Shown here: positions 47,348 through 57,328 of the stretch, one piece after another | How the letters are laid out: the number at the start of each line of letters is the position of its first letter | How positions within the stretch are numbered: position 1 is the first letter of the stretch | From: an uncultured Bartonella sp. | GTDB taxonomy: Bacteria > Pseudomonadota > Alphaproteobacteria > Rhizobiales > Rhizobiaceae | Assembly (NCBI GenBank): GCA_945285915.1 | Contig: CALYQL010000013.1 | Location: 1-64,000, forward strand | Direction of reading: 5' to 3' | Length of the DNA stretch: 64,000 bases | Translations under genes and position numbers: made by a program | The notes under the pieces: generated by a model | What the model was told of the DNA's origin: nothing | Databases searched by the model: none | What the model saw: only the letters and a program-made list of their open reading frames with translations

Positions 47348-47806
47348 ATGACAGCAGAAATGCCGTTTTGGAAAACAAAAAGACTTGAGCAACTTACAAA
47401 TGCTGAGTGGGAAAGCTTGTGTGACGGCTGTGGTCTTTGTTGTCTTCATAAGCTTGAGGATGAAGATACTGGCGAGATATATGCAACGAGTGTTGCGTGC
47501 AAACTGTTGAATGCAGAAACATGCCAATGTGCTGACTATCCCAACCGCAAATCTATTGTGCCAGATTGTATCAGGCTGGATATTAAAACAATTCGGTCGG
47601 TTCGCTGGTTGCCAAAAACCTGCGCCTATAAGCTGATAGATCAGGGAAAAGATCTTGAATGGTGGCATCCTCTTGTATCGGGAAACGCCAAAACGGTGCA
47701 TGAAGCGCATATATCAGCACGCGATAAAATTCGTATCCACGAAGATGCGTTGGAATCTGATGAAGATTATCTAAACTATCTAGAGGGTCCAATAAACGCA
47801 GATTAA
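47348..47806 (+). CDS. YcgN family cysteine-cluster protein (UPF0260)
   Basis: 152 aa. The family pattern begins [37 protein letters not shown] and continues with C-x8-C-x-C ([17 protein letters not shown]) and DC(I/L)RL. The multiple cysteines (CDGCGLCC) suggest metal or Fe-S binding, but this has not been shown. Length is typical. Downstream of the HlyU-family gene on the same strand; convergent with the SIMPL gene. Confidence 0.92.
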   Translation: MTAEMPFWKTKRLEQLTNAEWESLCDGCGLCCLHKLEDEDTGEIYATSVACKLLNAETCQCADYPNRKSIVPDCIRLDIKTIRSVRWLPKTCAYKLIDQGKDLEWWHPLVSGNAKTVHEAHISARDKIRIHEDALESDEDYLNYLEGPINAD

Positions 47807-47930
47807 ACCAGCCCATAATAGTTATGCAATATAGGCTGGCTTGCGAGCAAAATTGGCTTAAAACCATTGGTCACGAGAATTTACCACGTCCCTTGATTAC
47901 GATTTTAGCACAAGAACAATCGCATTGGGA

Positions 47931-48671
47931 TTATTGGTCAATGGCAAATATGACGGTTACATTGACACGATATGCAAGTTCGCCTGAAGAGAGATGTGTT
48001 GGTGCTTCATAATCATATTGTGATCTGCTTGCTAGACGAGAACCAAAACCACTACTGCCAGCGTCTTCATTAATCGAGATAATGGATCCCAATTTAATAT
48101 TTGCAGCTTGTGCCAAAGTATTTGCTTGGTCGATTGCTTTAGCGACAGCTTTTTTACGTGCCTCTGTATAATAAGGGGTTTGGTCTGCATTAATAAATGT
48201 TACGCCACTAATGGCTGTTGCACCAGCTTCCAAAGCGTTATCTAACGTACTACCAGCTTTGTTGATATCTCTGATATTGACGGAAAGGTAATTATAAATT
48301 CTGAAATTGGCATCGACTGGTTTTTTGCCTTTTTCATTTTTCTCAACAGGCGACAAGGAGAGATTTAAGGTTTGGAGGTCACGTTGTTCAATACCATTCT
48401 TTTTTAAAGTATTGATAACATTATTCATTGCTTTATTGCTGTTCTCAAGCGCGGATTGCGCTGTTTTTCCGTAATTTATGACAGCAAGATTTAATGATGC
48501 CATATCTGGTTCGGCAAATGCCTCACCGGTTGCGGTAACTGTGATAGACGGTTGTTTTGTTGCACCACCTTCGGCATAAGCAGTAAGCGGCATGATGCCA
48601 AAAGTAAGCCCCAAAGTAATACCCATTAAAGGTTTAACGACAGCAATGTTACGAACTGAAAAGGTAGACAT
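47931..48671 (-). CDS. SIMPL-domain periplasmic protein, BP26/Omp28 type
   Basis: 246 aa. Signal region up to about residue 33 (VVKPLMGITLGLTFGIMPLTAYA) then a SIMPL (DUF541) domain: ITVTATGEAFAEPDMASLNLAVINYGKTAQSALENSNKAMNNVINTLKKNGI, ending in YRVNVTVIFAIDQ. The Brucella member is the immunodominant periplasmic antigen BP26/Omp28, which forms oligomeric channel-like rings. The physiological role is unknown. Sequence identity to BP26 looks moderate, but domain, length and location of signal agree. Confidence 0.85.
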   Translation of the reverse strand: MSTFSVRNIAVVKPLMGITLGLTFGIMPLTAYAEGGATKQPSITVTATGEAFAEPDMASLNLAVINYGKTAQSALENSNKAMNNVINTLKKNGIEQRDLQTLNLSLSPVEKNEKGKKPVDANFRIYNYLSVNIRDINKAGSTLDNALEAGATAISGVTFINADQTPYYTEARKKAVAKAIDQANTLAQAANIKLGSIISINEDAGSSGFGSRLASRSQYDYEAPTHLSSGELAYRVNVTVIFAIDQ

Positions 48672-48835
48672 TTTAGAACCAATCCCGAAATTTAATCTAT
48701 TGCTTGCTTAACGAAATAGAGTGAGAAAAATAAGACAAAAGTGACCATTTGATAGTTTTTTTCAAAAAAGGTGGATAAGTTGGACATGAGGTACTTGTGT
48801 CATGATAAAAATTAGGCTATTGGACGGGCACCGTG

Positions 48836-48912
48836 GGGCCTGTAGCTCAATTGGTTAGAGCCGGCGGCTCATAACCGCTTGGTTGGGGGTTCGAGTCCCT
48901 CCGGGCCCACCA
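48836..48912 (+). tRNA. tRNA with CAT anticodon (Met or lysidine-modified Ile2)
   Basis: Complete cloverleaf with encoded CCA. Acceptor GGGCCTG / CGGGCCC, D stem GCTC / GAGC, anticodon stem GGCGG / CCGCT with loop CTCATAA (anticodon CAT), T arm GGGGG-TTCGAGT-CCCTC. The acceptor stem starting GGGCC is typical of tRNA-Ile2(CAU) whose C34 is converted to lysidine, but elongator tRNA-Met is the default label. Initiator tRNA is excluded because it lacks the three G-C pairs of the anticodon stem in the initiator form. Confidence 0.93.
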
Positions 48913-49669
48913 CATTTTTCTTCCTATTAAGGAAGCTTTTCCCTATTATAGTCATCATTACCTTACCGTTTAATATCAATGTTATTCGGCGGTTTACTGC
49001 GTCTAATTGATGGTTGATCGGTAACTGTGTGGCGAAAATGATTTCTATGTTGAAAAACATGAAGAGTATCAGCCAACAATGTTTTCACGCCGTGACAGAG
49101 ATGATCGGTTCAGCAAAGATAAAAACGTTCGCGTCTTTCATCTTGTCATATCGTCTGTGCGATGCAGTCGTTTGTGCGCTGAATATAAGATGGATAGGAC
49201 TTTGTTGAAACAACTGCTGTTGGTTTGAATTGTTGCTTTCCACTCAATGCGGTGATTGTTTTATGTTTGCGATAAATTTTTCGATAAATAAGGCGTGCTT
49301 TGAAATAAGGGTTATCTGAATTTGATAGTGACGATTTCAAAACTAAAAGGATTTAAGAACGCGAATCTTGAAGATTGTCAGTTTAGATTTATCCATAATT
49401 GCAGTTTTATCGATGGTTGATGTTATCCTGTATCGTGATTTTTACCCATCAATTTAGATGGCATGACAATTCTCTAGAACCCCAACAAATAACTAAAGTA
49501 TTTTTCTCAATTCCCTCAATAGCATCATACATATTGCCTAAACATTATGTTGAACGGCAATATGCTTGCCCTTGAAGAAAAATGTTCATACCATACCTTC
49601 AAACTAACCGGTTCATCTGCCTAATAATCAAAACAAAGGTTTTCCGGTTTAATCAGGAGGTATAATCCC
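48913..49669. other. Long intergenic region after the tRNA
   Basis: 757 bases with no supported gene. It contains the gabD promoter near its right end. No integrase, direct repeat of the tRNA 3' end or RNA family was found. Short open frames have no recognisable product. Confidence 0.5.
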
Positions 49670-51115
49670 ATGAAATTGAATGATCAAAGCTTGTTAAAAG
49701 ATAAATGTCTTATTGATGGCAAATGGCAAGCAGCGGAAGACAATGCAAGGATTGCCGTTACCAATCCAGCAGATGGCGAAATAGTAGGGTATGTACCTTC
49801 TTTAACGGCAAAGCAGATTGAAGGTGCTATAAACGCATCAGAAAAAGCATTCAAATCATGGCGTGCATTACCTGCGGCAAAACGTTCTGCTTTATTGCGT
49901 AAGTGGTTTGATTTGATGATTGAATATGCGGATGATCTTGCCATGATTATGACCTGTGAGCAGGGCAAGCCGCTTAAAGAGGCGCGTGGTGAAATTCTTT
50001 ATGCTGCATCTTTTGTTGAATGGTTTGCAGAAGAAGCAAAGCGCGCCTATGGTGATACTATTCCTTCACCGCAGGTCAACCAGCGCATCACGGTTATAAA
50101 ACAGCCAATTGGTGTGACGGCGGCTATAACCCCGTGGAACTTTCCTGCTGCAATGATTACCCGTAAGGCGGCACCAGCATTGGCGGCAGGCTGTACAATG
50201 ATTGTGCGTCCGGCAAGTTTAACGCCATTAACAGCTTTGGCACTTGGAGAGTTGGCGCAAAAAGCTGGCATACCGGCAGGCGTATTACAGATTGTTACTG
50301 GCAAATCGTCCAGCATCGGTAAAGTTTTGACCGAAAGTCAAATTGTACGCAAACTGTCTTTTACAGGCTCAACTGAAGTTGGGCGGGCGCTTATGGCAGA
50401 ATGCGCCCCGACTATTAAGCGTATATCACTTGAATTGGGGGGAAACGCGCCCTTCATCGTATTTGATGATGCTGACCTTGACGCTGCTGTTAAAGGAGCA
50501 ATTGCCTGCAAATATCGTAATGCAGGACAAACATGTGTTTGCGCCAACCGTATTTTGGTACAATCTGGTGTTTATGATGCATTTACTAAAAAGTTGAAAC
50601 AGGCTGTGCAAGCTTTAAAAGTGGGCAACGGCATAGATTCAACAACAGATATAGGACCATTGATTGAAGAAAGTGCTCTTAAGAAAGTTGATGAACATAT
50701 TGCTGATGCCGTAGAAAAAGGTGGTAAATTGGTTCTCGGTGGAAAAAGGTTGGGGGGATTATTTTACGAACCAACCATCATGACCAATATCACATCAGAT
50801 ATGCGTTTTGCACGTGAAGAAACATTTGGTCCAGTTGCACCACTCTTTAAATTCGATAGTGAAAGCGAAGCAATAGAAATGGCCAATGACACAATTTTTG
50901 GTCTTGCAGCCTATTTCTATACTCGCGATTTTGCCCGTGCTGTCAGGGTGAGTGAAGCATTGGAATATGGTATGGTTGGTCACAACACAGGTCTTATTTC
51001 CAATGAGGTGGCGCCATTTGGTGGTGTTAAACAGTCTGGCATTGGACGAGAGGGGTCAAAGTACGGCATCGAAGAATATATGGAAACGAAATATATTTGT
51101 GATGCTTTAGACTAG
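49670..51115 (+). CDS. gabD: NAD(P)-dependent succinate-semialdehyde dehydrogenase
   Basis: 481 aa aldehyde dehydrogenase. Catalytic Cys289 is in NAGQTCVCANRI and general base Glu255 in SLELGGNAPF; a second Cys two residues on is typical of GabD. The nucleotide-binding Lys of the KPA motif is Arg170 here (IVRPASLTP). PWNFPAAMITRKAAPALAAGC is the expected GabD sequence. It oxidises succinate semialdehyde to succinate. CAGGAGG precedes the ATG. An iron-type alcohol dehydrogenase follows after 80 bases, suggesting a route from 4-hydroxybutyrate via the semialdehyde to the TCA cycle. No GABA transaminase lies beside it. Confidence 0.92.
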   Translation: MKLNDQSLLKDKCLIDGKWQAAEDNARIAVTNPADGEIVGYVPSLTAKQIEGAINASEKAFKSWRALPAAKRSALLRKWFDLMIEYADDLAMIMTCEQGKPLKEARGEILYAASFVEWFAEEAKRAYGDTIPSPQVNQRITVIKQPIGVTAAITPWNFPAAMITRKAAPALAAGCTMIVRPASLTPLTALALGELAQKAGIPAGVLQIVTGKSSSIGKVLTESQIVRKLSFTGSTEVGRALMAECAPTIKRISLELGGNAPFIVFDDADLDAAVKGAIACKYRNAGQTCVCANRILVQSGVYDAFTKKLKQAVQALKVGNGIDSTTDIGPLIEESALKKVDEHIADAVEKGGKLVLGGKRLGGLFYEPTIMTNITSDMRFAREETFGPVAPLFKFDSESEAIEMANDTIFGLAAYFYTRDFARAVRVSEALEYGMVGHNTGLISNEVAPFGGVKQSGIGREGSKYGIEEYMETKYICDALD

Positions 51116-51196
51116 ACGGGATAGGAAAATGACACCCTTATGCTGACTGCATGTCACACGCAGTTAAATGCATGATGTAAACTTGGGAGCGGATTC

Positions 51197-52351
51197 ATGC
51201 AGGCTTTTTGTTTTAATTCGGTACCGTCTGTCACTGTTGAATGGGGTGGGGCGCGCCATTTAGGCGAATTTATCGATCGGTATTATGATGGACGCAGGGT
51301 TCTTATTGTAACCGATGAAAGCCTCCATAAAAGTGGTATTTTAGAACCAGCAAAAATTTCGTTGGAAAGCAATGGTTTCAAGGTCGTTGTCTTCGATCAA
51401 GTTGTTACCAATCCAACTGAAATTATGGCTCTTGATTGCGCAAATAAAGCAAGGGCAGCAGGTGCCAACATCGTTATTGGCTTTGGTGGCGGCTCGTCGA
51501 TGGATGTGGCAAAAATAACAGCCGTACTATTGGCATCGGATCAAAAGCTGAAAGATATTTATGGGCAAGATAATATAACGAGTAAAAGGCTGCCGCTTGT
51601 GCAAATTCCTACCACGGCTGGGCCAGGTTCGGAAGCAACCAATGTTTCTGTTCTGACAGTGGGGGCGGCAACCAGAATGGGTGTTGTTGCACAACAACTG
51701 TTTGCCGATAGGGTTTTGCTTGATGGTGAACTGACAATTGGTTTGCCGCGCGATCAAACGGCAGCAACGGGCATTGATGCTATGGTGCACGCGATTGAAG
51801 CTTATACTGGTAAGATCAAGAAAAATCCTGTTTCAGATGCTTTTGCGTGTGAAGGCTTAAAGCTTCTGGCAGATAACATTGTATCGACCTATGAAGATGG
51901 GAATAATAAAGACGCCCGTGAAGCGATGCTGCTTGGTGCGCATATGGCTGGGCAAGCCTTTGCCAATTCGCCGGTTGGAGCCGTTCATGCATTGGCACAT
52001 CCTCTTTGTAGCCATTATCACTTGCCGCATAGTTTGGCGAACACACTTATGCTGGTACCTGTTTTAAGATTTAACCAGCAAGCTGCTGAAAAATATTATG
52101 CCCAATTGGCAAATATATTGGGTGTGGGCGGGCAACAGACTATCGCGCAGCAATCTGAAGCATTTATAACTTTTATTGAAACAATCATGCAAAGAACAGA
52201 TGTTCCACGTCATCTAGCCGATGTTGGCGTGGCATATGACAGTTTGCCTGTGCTTGCAACCGATGCGGTCAAGCAAACGCGCTTGCTCGTTAATAATCCG
52301 ATAAATGTCACCGAAACGGACGCCTTGGAACTTTATAGGCAAGCTTATTAA
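51197..52351 (+). CDS. Iron-containing (group III) alcohol dehydrogenase
   Basis: 384 aa. N-terminal NAD-binding half with GFGGGSSMDVAKI and IPTTAGPGSEATNVSV; C-terminal metal-binding half with TGIDAMVHAIEAYTG and NSPVGAVHALAHPLCSHYHLPHSLANTLM, which carry the Asp/His metal ligands. The position 81 bases after gabD suggests it is a 4-hydroxybutyrate dehydrogenase feeding succinate semialdehyde to GabD; this is inference, because the family includes many substrates (1,3-propanediol, lactaldehyde, maleylacetate). GGGAG lies nine bases before the ATG. Confidence 0.88.
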   Translation: MQAFCFNSVPSVTVEWGGARHLGEFIDRYYDGRRVLIVTDESLHKSGILEPAKISLESNGFKVVVFDQVVTNPTEIMALDCANKARAAGANIVIGFGGGSSMDVAKITAVLLASDQKLKDIYGQDNITSKRLPLVQIPTTAGPGSEATNVSVLTVGAATRMGVVAQQLFADRVLLDGELTIGLPRDQTAATGIDAMVHAIEAYTGKIKKNPVSDAFACEGLKLLADNIVSTYEDGNNKDAREAMLLGAHMAGQAFANSPVGAVHALAHPLCSHYHLPHSLANTLMLVPVLRFNQQAAEKYYAQLANILGVGGQQTIAQQSEAFITFIETIMQRTDVPRHLADVGVAYDSLPVLATDAVKQTRLLVNNPINVTETDALELYRQAY

Positions 52352-52610
52352 AAACTTATAGAATAGCTTGAATATTGGTGCGCCCAATCGGGTTTTCAGG
52401 ATAAAAACCGTAACAATAAGTGGGCTAAATGATAAATAGCTAAATGCTATTTTATAGGTTGATTATTTTGGCGAATGCATTGGTTCTCTTGCGCTAAAAT
52501 GTAACTTGCTCATCACTCTGTCATCTTTATCAAATGAATTTATACGCAATGTCATTTGGCACTTGTTACTGGTGCCATGACTAAGCCATCTTAAAGATTA
52601 AAAGCCATTT

Positions 52611-53420
52611 CTAACGCACTTCAACCGGCACAGTTAATGAGCCATTCCAACCATCAGGTGGGGTGGGAATAGGGCTAGATTTACGAACGATTTGCAATGC
52701 CAGTGCGTCAATTGACGGGTCACCCGAGGAACGGGATGTGCGAGCGCTGGTTATATTACCCTGCTTGTCAAAGCTGAATGTAACGTAAGACGATGATTTG
52801 CTTGGCGCACCTGGTCTTTTGGTTCTTGCTGCAACAAAGGCGATGCGTCTTTGAACCTTGTTTTGCCATGAAGCAACCAAATGCCCGTCACTACCAAATT
52901 GTCTATTGGTTGTAGGTGCTGCAAATGTTGGGCCGTTCTTGGCGGCAATCTGTGGACCTTTTGCCTTCTGCGTCTGGTCTGCCTTTTTTACGTCCTTTTT
53001 CGGATCCGCTTTTTTAGGCTCGACTTTTTTGACCTTTTTTACTTCCTTAGGAGGTAGAGGCTTTTTAACCTCTTCAACCATTTCAGACTTTTGCGGTTCA
53101 GGCTGTGGTTCTGGTTGGGGCTCTACCTTTTCAGGTTCATCTTGAACAACTTCTTTGGGTTGATCTTCAACCTTTTCTTCAACTTTCTCTTGCTTGACAG
53201 TTTCTTCCTGAATATCTTCCGATACGTCTTCAATGTCAGGAGCCATCGGCTCTTCTGCAAACTCAAGCATAATTGCCTCTTGCCCACCCATGACAGCGTT
53301 TCTGTCATTTTGTAGTGCAGCCGCAAGAAGGCCAACACCGGCATGCATACCGAGTGCTATTATGGCTGCGCCAATCCATAAAGCGATATGACTTGGCTCT
53401 TTTGTTTGTGTCAGCATCAT
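52611..53420 (-). CDS. tonB: TonB family energy transducer
   Basis: 269 aa. N-terminal membrane anchor (HIALWIGAAIIALGMHAGVGLLAAAL, residues ~11-36), a long periplasmic Pro/Lys/Glu-rich linker (about 60-145: PEPQPEPQPEPQ, PLPPKEVKKVKKVEPKKADPKKD), and a C-terminal TonB domain (about 185-269: YVTFSFDKQGNITSARTSRSSGDPSIDALALQIVRKSSPIPTPP). It transmits the proton-motive force from ExbB-ExbD to TonB-dependent outer-membrane receptors for haem, siderophores or cobalamin; ExbBD are not in the window. A perfect Fur-like palindrome lies about 310 bases upstream (53731-53745). Confidence 0.9.
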   Translation of the reverse strand: MMLTQTKEPSHIALWIGAAIIALGMHAGVGLLAAALQNDRNAVMGGQEAIMLEFAEEPMAPDIEDVSEDIQEETVKQEKVEEKVEDQPKEVVQDEPEKVEPQPEPQPEPQKSEMVEEVKKPLPPKEVKKVKKVEPKKADPKKDVKKADQTQKAKGPQIAAKNGPTFAAPTTNRQFGSDGHLVASWQNKVQRRIAFVAARTKRPGAPSKSSSYVTFSFDKQGNITSARTSRSSGDPSIDALALQIVRKSSPIPTPPDGWNGSLTVPVEVR

Positions 53421-54083
53421 TTTGTGTCGCCGCGTAGAAGACCCGTTAAACTGTATTTTCAGCCTTTTAAAACTGTAATTTTAAAAGCCATAAAATTTAA
53501 AAGATTGAATGAAAGTCGTAATTTTTATCTCTAAAAACAATCAGTTGTCCGTGTTACTCATTGCTATAACACATCGCTTTCTGCTTGTTTATCATGATTA
53601 TTGAATTACGTTTTCATAAAGCCTTTCGTCATTTTTCATGGATTATTATGAGAGAGATTAGGAAATTTCCAATCAAACCCATTATAGTCCAATCAAAATC
53701 ATTATAATTATCCATACCAATCATGCGAATGAATGATAATCATTCTATCTATGAAGAATTAGACCAATATCCAATCATCACACAATTCATGATATTTTTT
53801 GTCAACTTAAATATTTTGCGACACTTGTCAAGTTTATTCAAAAATACTTTTTGGCTATTATGTATTTAAAAAATACAATAAATACAGTGTGTTATATGAT
53901 TATTTTAAAAGTCTAATGAAAAAAATAAGGATTTATCCTCATATTTCTAAAAATATTTTCATGGCGTTTACCGAAAGTAGCGGAAAACGACTGTCTTATA
54001 AGCTTTAGCAGGACGCAAACTGTACATCAGTTTTAAAGCAACAAACCTGATTGAAAAATAGGTTCGCTTAAAATAGGCTAGAG
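53421..54083. other. AT-rich region upstream of tonB
   Basis: About 660 bases without a supported gene. It contains the tonB promoter and, at 53731-53745, a palindrome resembling an iron-regulator operator. The remainder is very AT-rich and shows no coding potential. Confidence 0.45.
53731..53745. promoter_or_regulatory. Fur-like palindrome, candidate iron-regulated operator of tonB
   Basis: GAATGATAATCATTC. Its core AATGATAATCATT matches the centre of the classical Fur box GATAATGATAATCATTATC. In Rhizobiales, Fur/Mur and Irr rather than classical Fur handle metal control, so the binding protein is uncertain. Located upstream of tonB. Confidence 0.5.
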
Positions 54084-54112
54084 TAAAACCGGACATGATA
54101 AAATCACATCCG
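54084..54112 (-). terminator. Terminator of VOC gene
   Basis: Minus-strand stem CGGATGTGAT / ATCATGTCCG (two G-U pairs) with a three-base loop, then GTTTTAC. About 40 bases past the stop. Confidence 0.5.
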
Positions 54113-54152
54113 ATTAAAATTAAACCGGATTAATGGCGTTGCCGATGGTTTT

Positions 54153-55019
54153 CTAAGAAGCGCTCACAAATTCTATAACAACACCAGATGTAAAATCAGG
54201 TGATAGAGCAAGGCTATGTTGTGGTGTTTCAAGAAAATCAACTTTGTTTTCTGTGAGCACCGATTTTGTTTTCTCCAAATTTTCGACCAAGATCGATAAT
54301 GCTGCATAAGCATTTTGCGGTGTCTTTGTAAGATCAAAAGATGGATATTTTTCTTGAATGGCTTTATCGGTTAGCACCAGAATATCGGCCGATGCTTTGC
54401 CAGTATGAATTCTAATTGCATCATGTTCTTTTGTAATATCACTATCGGCAAAAAGCCGCGCATAGGCTTTGGCTGTATTTTCTGGCGATTGTGATATGAT
54501 GCTTATGGCAGCTATTCCCAAAGCGCCATTTTCATGATGAAGCGATTCCGGACGCCAGACCAATTGTTTTGTATTATGCTGACACATAAAAACAATGCCA
54601 TTAGGAACTTCGCTTTTATCAAAAGACAAAGTGTTAAACGAAGCAATGCCTTCTTGACCATCGGGTAAGGGGAGCGGACGTGAAAAATGTGCAATATCGC
54701 TTACATGAAAACCAAGCTTTAGCAGTTCTTGCCGCGCAGATGTTGCACTGTCGATACGTCCGGCAATGGCATAAAGCCCTTCGCCGTATTGGGATAGTTG
54801 TTCGCGTTTATCACGATTTGCTGGAGTATTTTCAACAATACCCAACAATTCAACATAATCATTGGCGAACATTATTGTATAATTCGCGCTACCTTGATCT
54901 TTACTGTGCAAGCCTTTGGGAGACAGTGTAAACCCTAGTCGGGCATAATGTCTGGCACTTTTGTCCAAAGTGTTTACGAGTATAAAACAATGATCTATGC
55001 CTTGTATTGGGTGGCTCAT
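54153..55019 (-). CDS. VOC family protein (glyoxalase-like domain)
   Basis: 288 aa. It begins IQGIDHCFILVNTLDKSARHYARLGFTLSPKGLHSKDQGSANY, the Glyoxalase_3 (PF13468) start with metal-ligand His10, and has a second betaalphabetabetabeta unit from about residue 165 (NGALGIAAISIISQSPENTAKAYARLFAD). The enzyme activity is unknown; family members include dioxygenases, lyases and resistance proteins. It is alone, divergent from the peptide-type ABC transporter operon. A conserved ligand pattern cannot be fully checked by eye. Confidence 0.8.
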   Translation of the reverse strand: MSHPIQGIDHCFILVNTLDKSARHYARLGFTLSPKGLHSKDQGSANYTIMFANDYVELLGIVENTPANRDKREQLSQYGEGLYAIAGRIDSATSARQELLKLGFHVSDIAHFSRPLPLPDGQEGIASFNTLSFDKSEVPNGIVFMCQHNTKQLVWRPESLHHENGALGIAAISIISQSPENTAKAYARLFADSDITKEHDAIRIHTGKASADILVLTDKAIQEKYPSFDLTKTPQNAYAALSILVENLEKTKSVLTENKVDFLETPQHSLALSPDFTSGVVIEFVSAS

Positions 55020-55460
55020 GTGAAAAATCCAATGGTAAAAATTAACAGCTGCTAACAGTCTATTATATTTGATTTGCCTTTATATCTGATTTTCCATTGT
55101 GTTTTCGAGTGGCATATTTTTGCCATTGATAAGAATAATAATACAATTTTTTATATTAACTGGGTTTATTGATTAATTATTTCCGAACATAACAAAACAT
55201 CTCTCTATATATAATATGTATTTCTTATAGATCGTAAAATTGTAATTCTTTTTGTTTTTTAAGATTCGTCTATCTTAAAAGTCTTTATTGATAAACTTGC
55301 ATTATAATATTTTCAAAAATAAAAGGGAAAAAGTTTTTAATTAAATCAATAATTGGGAAAATAAATTTTAAATTTCGGCAAAGTGTAACAGAGTCATATG
55401 TTCTTAAAAAAATGGGGAAGCTTTATCCTTTTCGCAACAGATAGGATCGGAGTAATCCCT
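55020..55460. other. AT-rich divergent promoter region
   Basis: About 440 bases, among the most AT-rich stretches in the window. It must hold promoters for the VOC gene and the ABC transporter operon. No repeat, RNA or operator was recognised. Confidence 0.45.
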
Positions 55461-57095
55461 ATGCCCATAAAACCTTTTTTTAGATCGTTCATTCTTGCCA
55501 GCGCTGTATTAGGCGGAATTTCACTGCCGATGGTTTGGGCTAAAGCTGACCAACCAGCAACTGGTGGAACGCTTGTTTACCTTGATAAGCAGGTACATAC
55601 CAACCTTTATCCGCCGCTGGCCGGCACATATACGAATGGCGGTATTCTTAACCAGATAACAGACCGTTTGACATGGCAAAATCCGAAGACTTTGGAAATT
55701 GAGCCTTGGCTTGCCCAGTCATGGGAAATCAATGATGATAAAACAATTTACACATTCAAATTGCGTCAAGGTGTAACATTTTCAGATGGTACACCCCTTG
55801 ATGCCGCAATTGTGGCCAAAAATTTTGACACATATGGCAAGGGCAACAAGGATTTAAGACAACCCATTTCGGAAGTTGTCAATAATTATGACCATAGTGA
55901 AGTTGTCGACCCGCAAACTGTCAGATTTTATTTCAAACATTCTTCGCCAGGTTTTTTGCAGGCAACATCGACCATCAATTCCGGAATTGTTTCGGCAAAA
56001 ACATTGGCATTGTCTTTTGACCAGATGGGAGACGCAACAAAAATTGTTGGCAGTGGACCATTTGTGATTGAAAGTGAGACATTGGGCAAGCAAATCGTGT
56101 TTAAGGCGCGCAAGGATTATAACTGGGCGCCTAAAAACTTAACCCATCAGGGCAGAGCTTATCTTGATGAGATGAAATATCTCACAGTACCAGAAGACAG
56201 TGTGCGGATCGGCGCTTTAATTGCAGGACAAGCCAATTTTATTCGCCAATTGCAAGCTTATGACGAGGCGAGGGTAAAGAGTTCTGGCAATATTGTTTAT
56301 TCTGTGGGGACACGCGGTATCAATAATTCTATTATCTTCCGGCCAGATAATCCTTTGGTTGCCGATTTGAAGGTGCGTCAGGCTTTGGTTAGCGCAACAG
56401 ATAGGCCAGAAATTCTAAAAACCCTTTATTCGTCCAATTACCCATTGGCCACCTCACTTATGGCGCATAATGCTTTCGGCTATTCCGATCAGAGTGCAAA
56501 ACTGAAATTTGATCTGGAAAAAGCCAAAGCACTGCTCGATGAAGCAGGTTGGAAAATTGGTGAAGACGGTGTTCGTACCAAAGATGGTCAGAAACTGGTT
56601 TTAACGGCTTATGAAGCAATACAGCAGCCACAAAGCAAGGCAATGTTACAGCTCATTGCACAGCAATGGAAACGTGTTGGTGTGACGCTTAATGTGAAAA
56701 CCTTTGATGGCTCGCATTCGGTTATTGATAATCTGGATCCACAAAAAACGCCAGTTATGCCGCATATGGTGGGGCGTGCCGATGCCGATGTCTTGAAGAG
56801 TTTGTTTTATCCGAAAAATCGTGATGCGCTGCTACAAAAAGGTGGTTTGAGCGATAAGGTCAAAAGTTTTGTCGATGATAATCTCAACCATCAATTGGAG
56901 CAGATTTCGATAGAAACCTCGCCAGATAAGCGCAACTCATTATTAATTGAGGCAACAAATTACATTCTCGATCAAGCTTATGCCATTCCCATTTTTGAAG
57001 AACCACAAGTCTATGGCGGTTCACCCAAGGTCAAGAATGTCGAGTTTGAATCAGTCGGTCGTCCAAGCTTTTACAATACATGGATTGGCCAATAG
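55461..57095 (+). CDS. Peptide/nickel-type ABC transporter binding protein
   Basis: 544 aa from ATG 55461, which follows CGGAGTAATCCCT; the upstream extension from 55398 has no signal character. Signal peptide MPIKPFFRSFILASAVLGG... to about residue 28. SBP_bac_5 (family 5) fold: GGTLVYLDKQVHTNLYPPL, LAQSWEINDDKTIYTFKLRQGVTFSDGTPLDA, VGSGPFVIES and FRPDNPLVADLKVRQALVSATDRPEIL. Members bind peptides, nickel or glycans; this one resembles the group found with a fused double ATPase. First gene of a four-gene operon; ligand unknown. Confidence 0.9.
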   Translation: MPIKPFFRSFILASAVLGGISLPMVWAKADQPATGGTLVYLDKQVHTNLYPPLAGTYTNGGILNQITDRLTWQNPKTLEIEPWLAQSWEINDDKTIYTFKLRQGVTFSDGTPLDAAIVAKNFDTYGKGNKDLRQPISEVVNNYDHSEVVDPQTVRFYFKHSSPGFLQATSTINSGIVSAKTLALSFDQMGDATKIVGSGPFVIESETLGKQIVFKARKDYNWAPKNLTHQGRAYLDEMKYLTVPEDSVRIGALIAGQANFIRQLQAYDEARVKSSGNIVYSVGTRGINNSIIFRPDNPLVADLKVRQALVSATDRPEILKTLYSSNYPLATSLMAHNAFGYSDQSAKLKFDLEKAKALLDEAGWKIGEDGVRTKDGQKLVLTAYEAIQQPQSKAMLQLIAQQWKRVGVTLNVKTFDGSHSVIDNLDPQKTPVMPHMVGRADADVLKSLFYPKNRDALLQKGGLSDKVKSFVDDNLNHQLEQISIETSPDKRNSLLIEATNYILDQAYAIPIFEEPQVYGGSPKVKNVEFESVGRPSFYNTWIGQ

Positions 57096-57126
57096 GTAAG
57101 AGTTTTACAACGAAAAATCAGCTCTA

Positions 57127-57164
57127 GCAGGCGTCTATAACGTGATATGCGATGAGACGCCTGC
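57127..57164 (+). other. Intercistronic hairpin after the binding-protein gene
   Basis: Ten-bp perfect stem GCAGGCGTCT / AGACGCCTGC with an 18-base loop, 30 bases past the binding-protein stop. No T-run follows. Such hairpins between the first and second genes of ABC operons usually stabilise the mRNA of the highly expressed binding protein or attenuate read-through. Confidence 0.65.
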
Positions 57165-57328
57165 CTTATCGGGATTTTGAATTGTATGGTCTATCCCTTG
57201 TCTATGACGAATTTTTCAGCCCCCAAACGTCCAAACCGTTCAATGCTCGCGCATTCAACGTCAGATCATTCAACTGACATGACGCCTTATTTTACTTCAA
57301 TGTTTTGCTAATTTGCAGGATTATAGAC

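Noticed and set aside
48836-49669. tRNA plus long gap as an integrated-element attachment site
   Set aside because: No integrase and no second copy of the tRNA 3' end were seen in the window.
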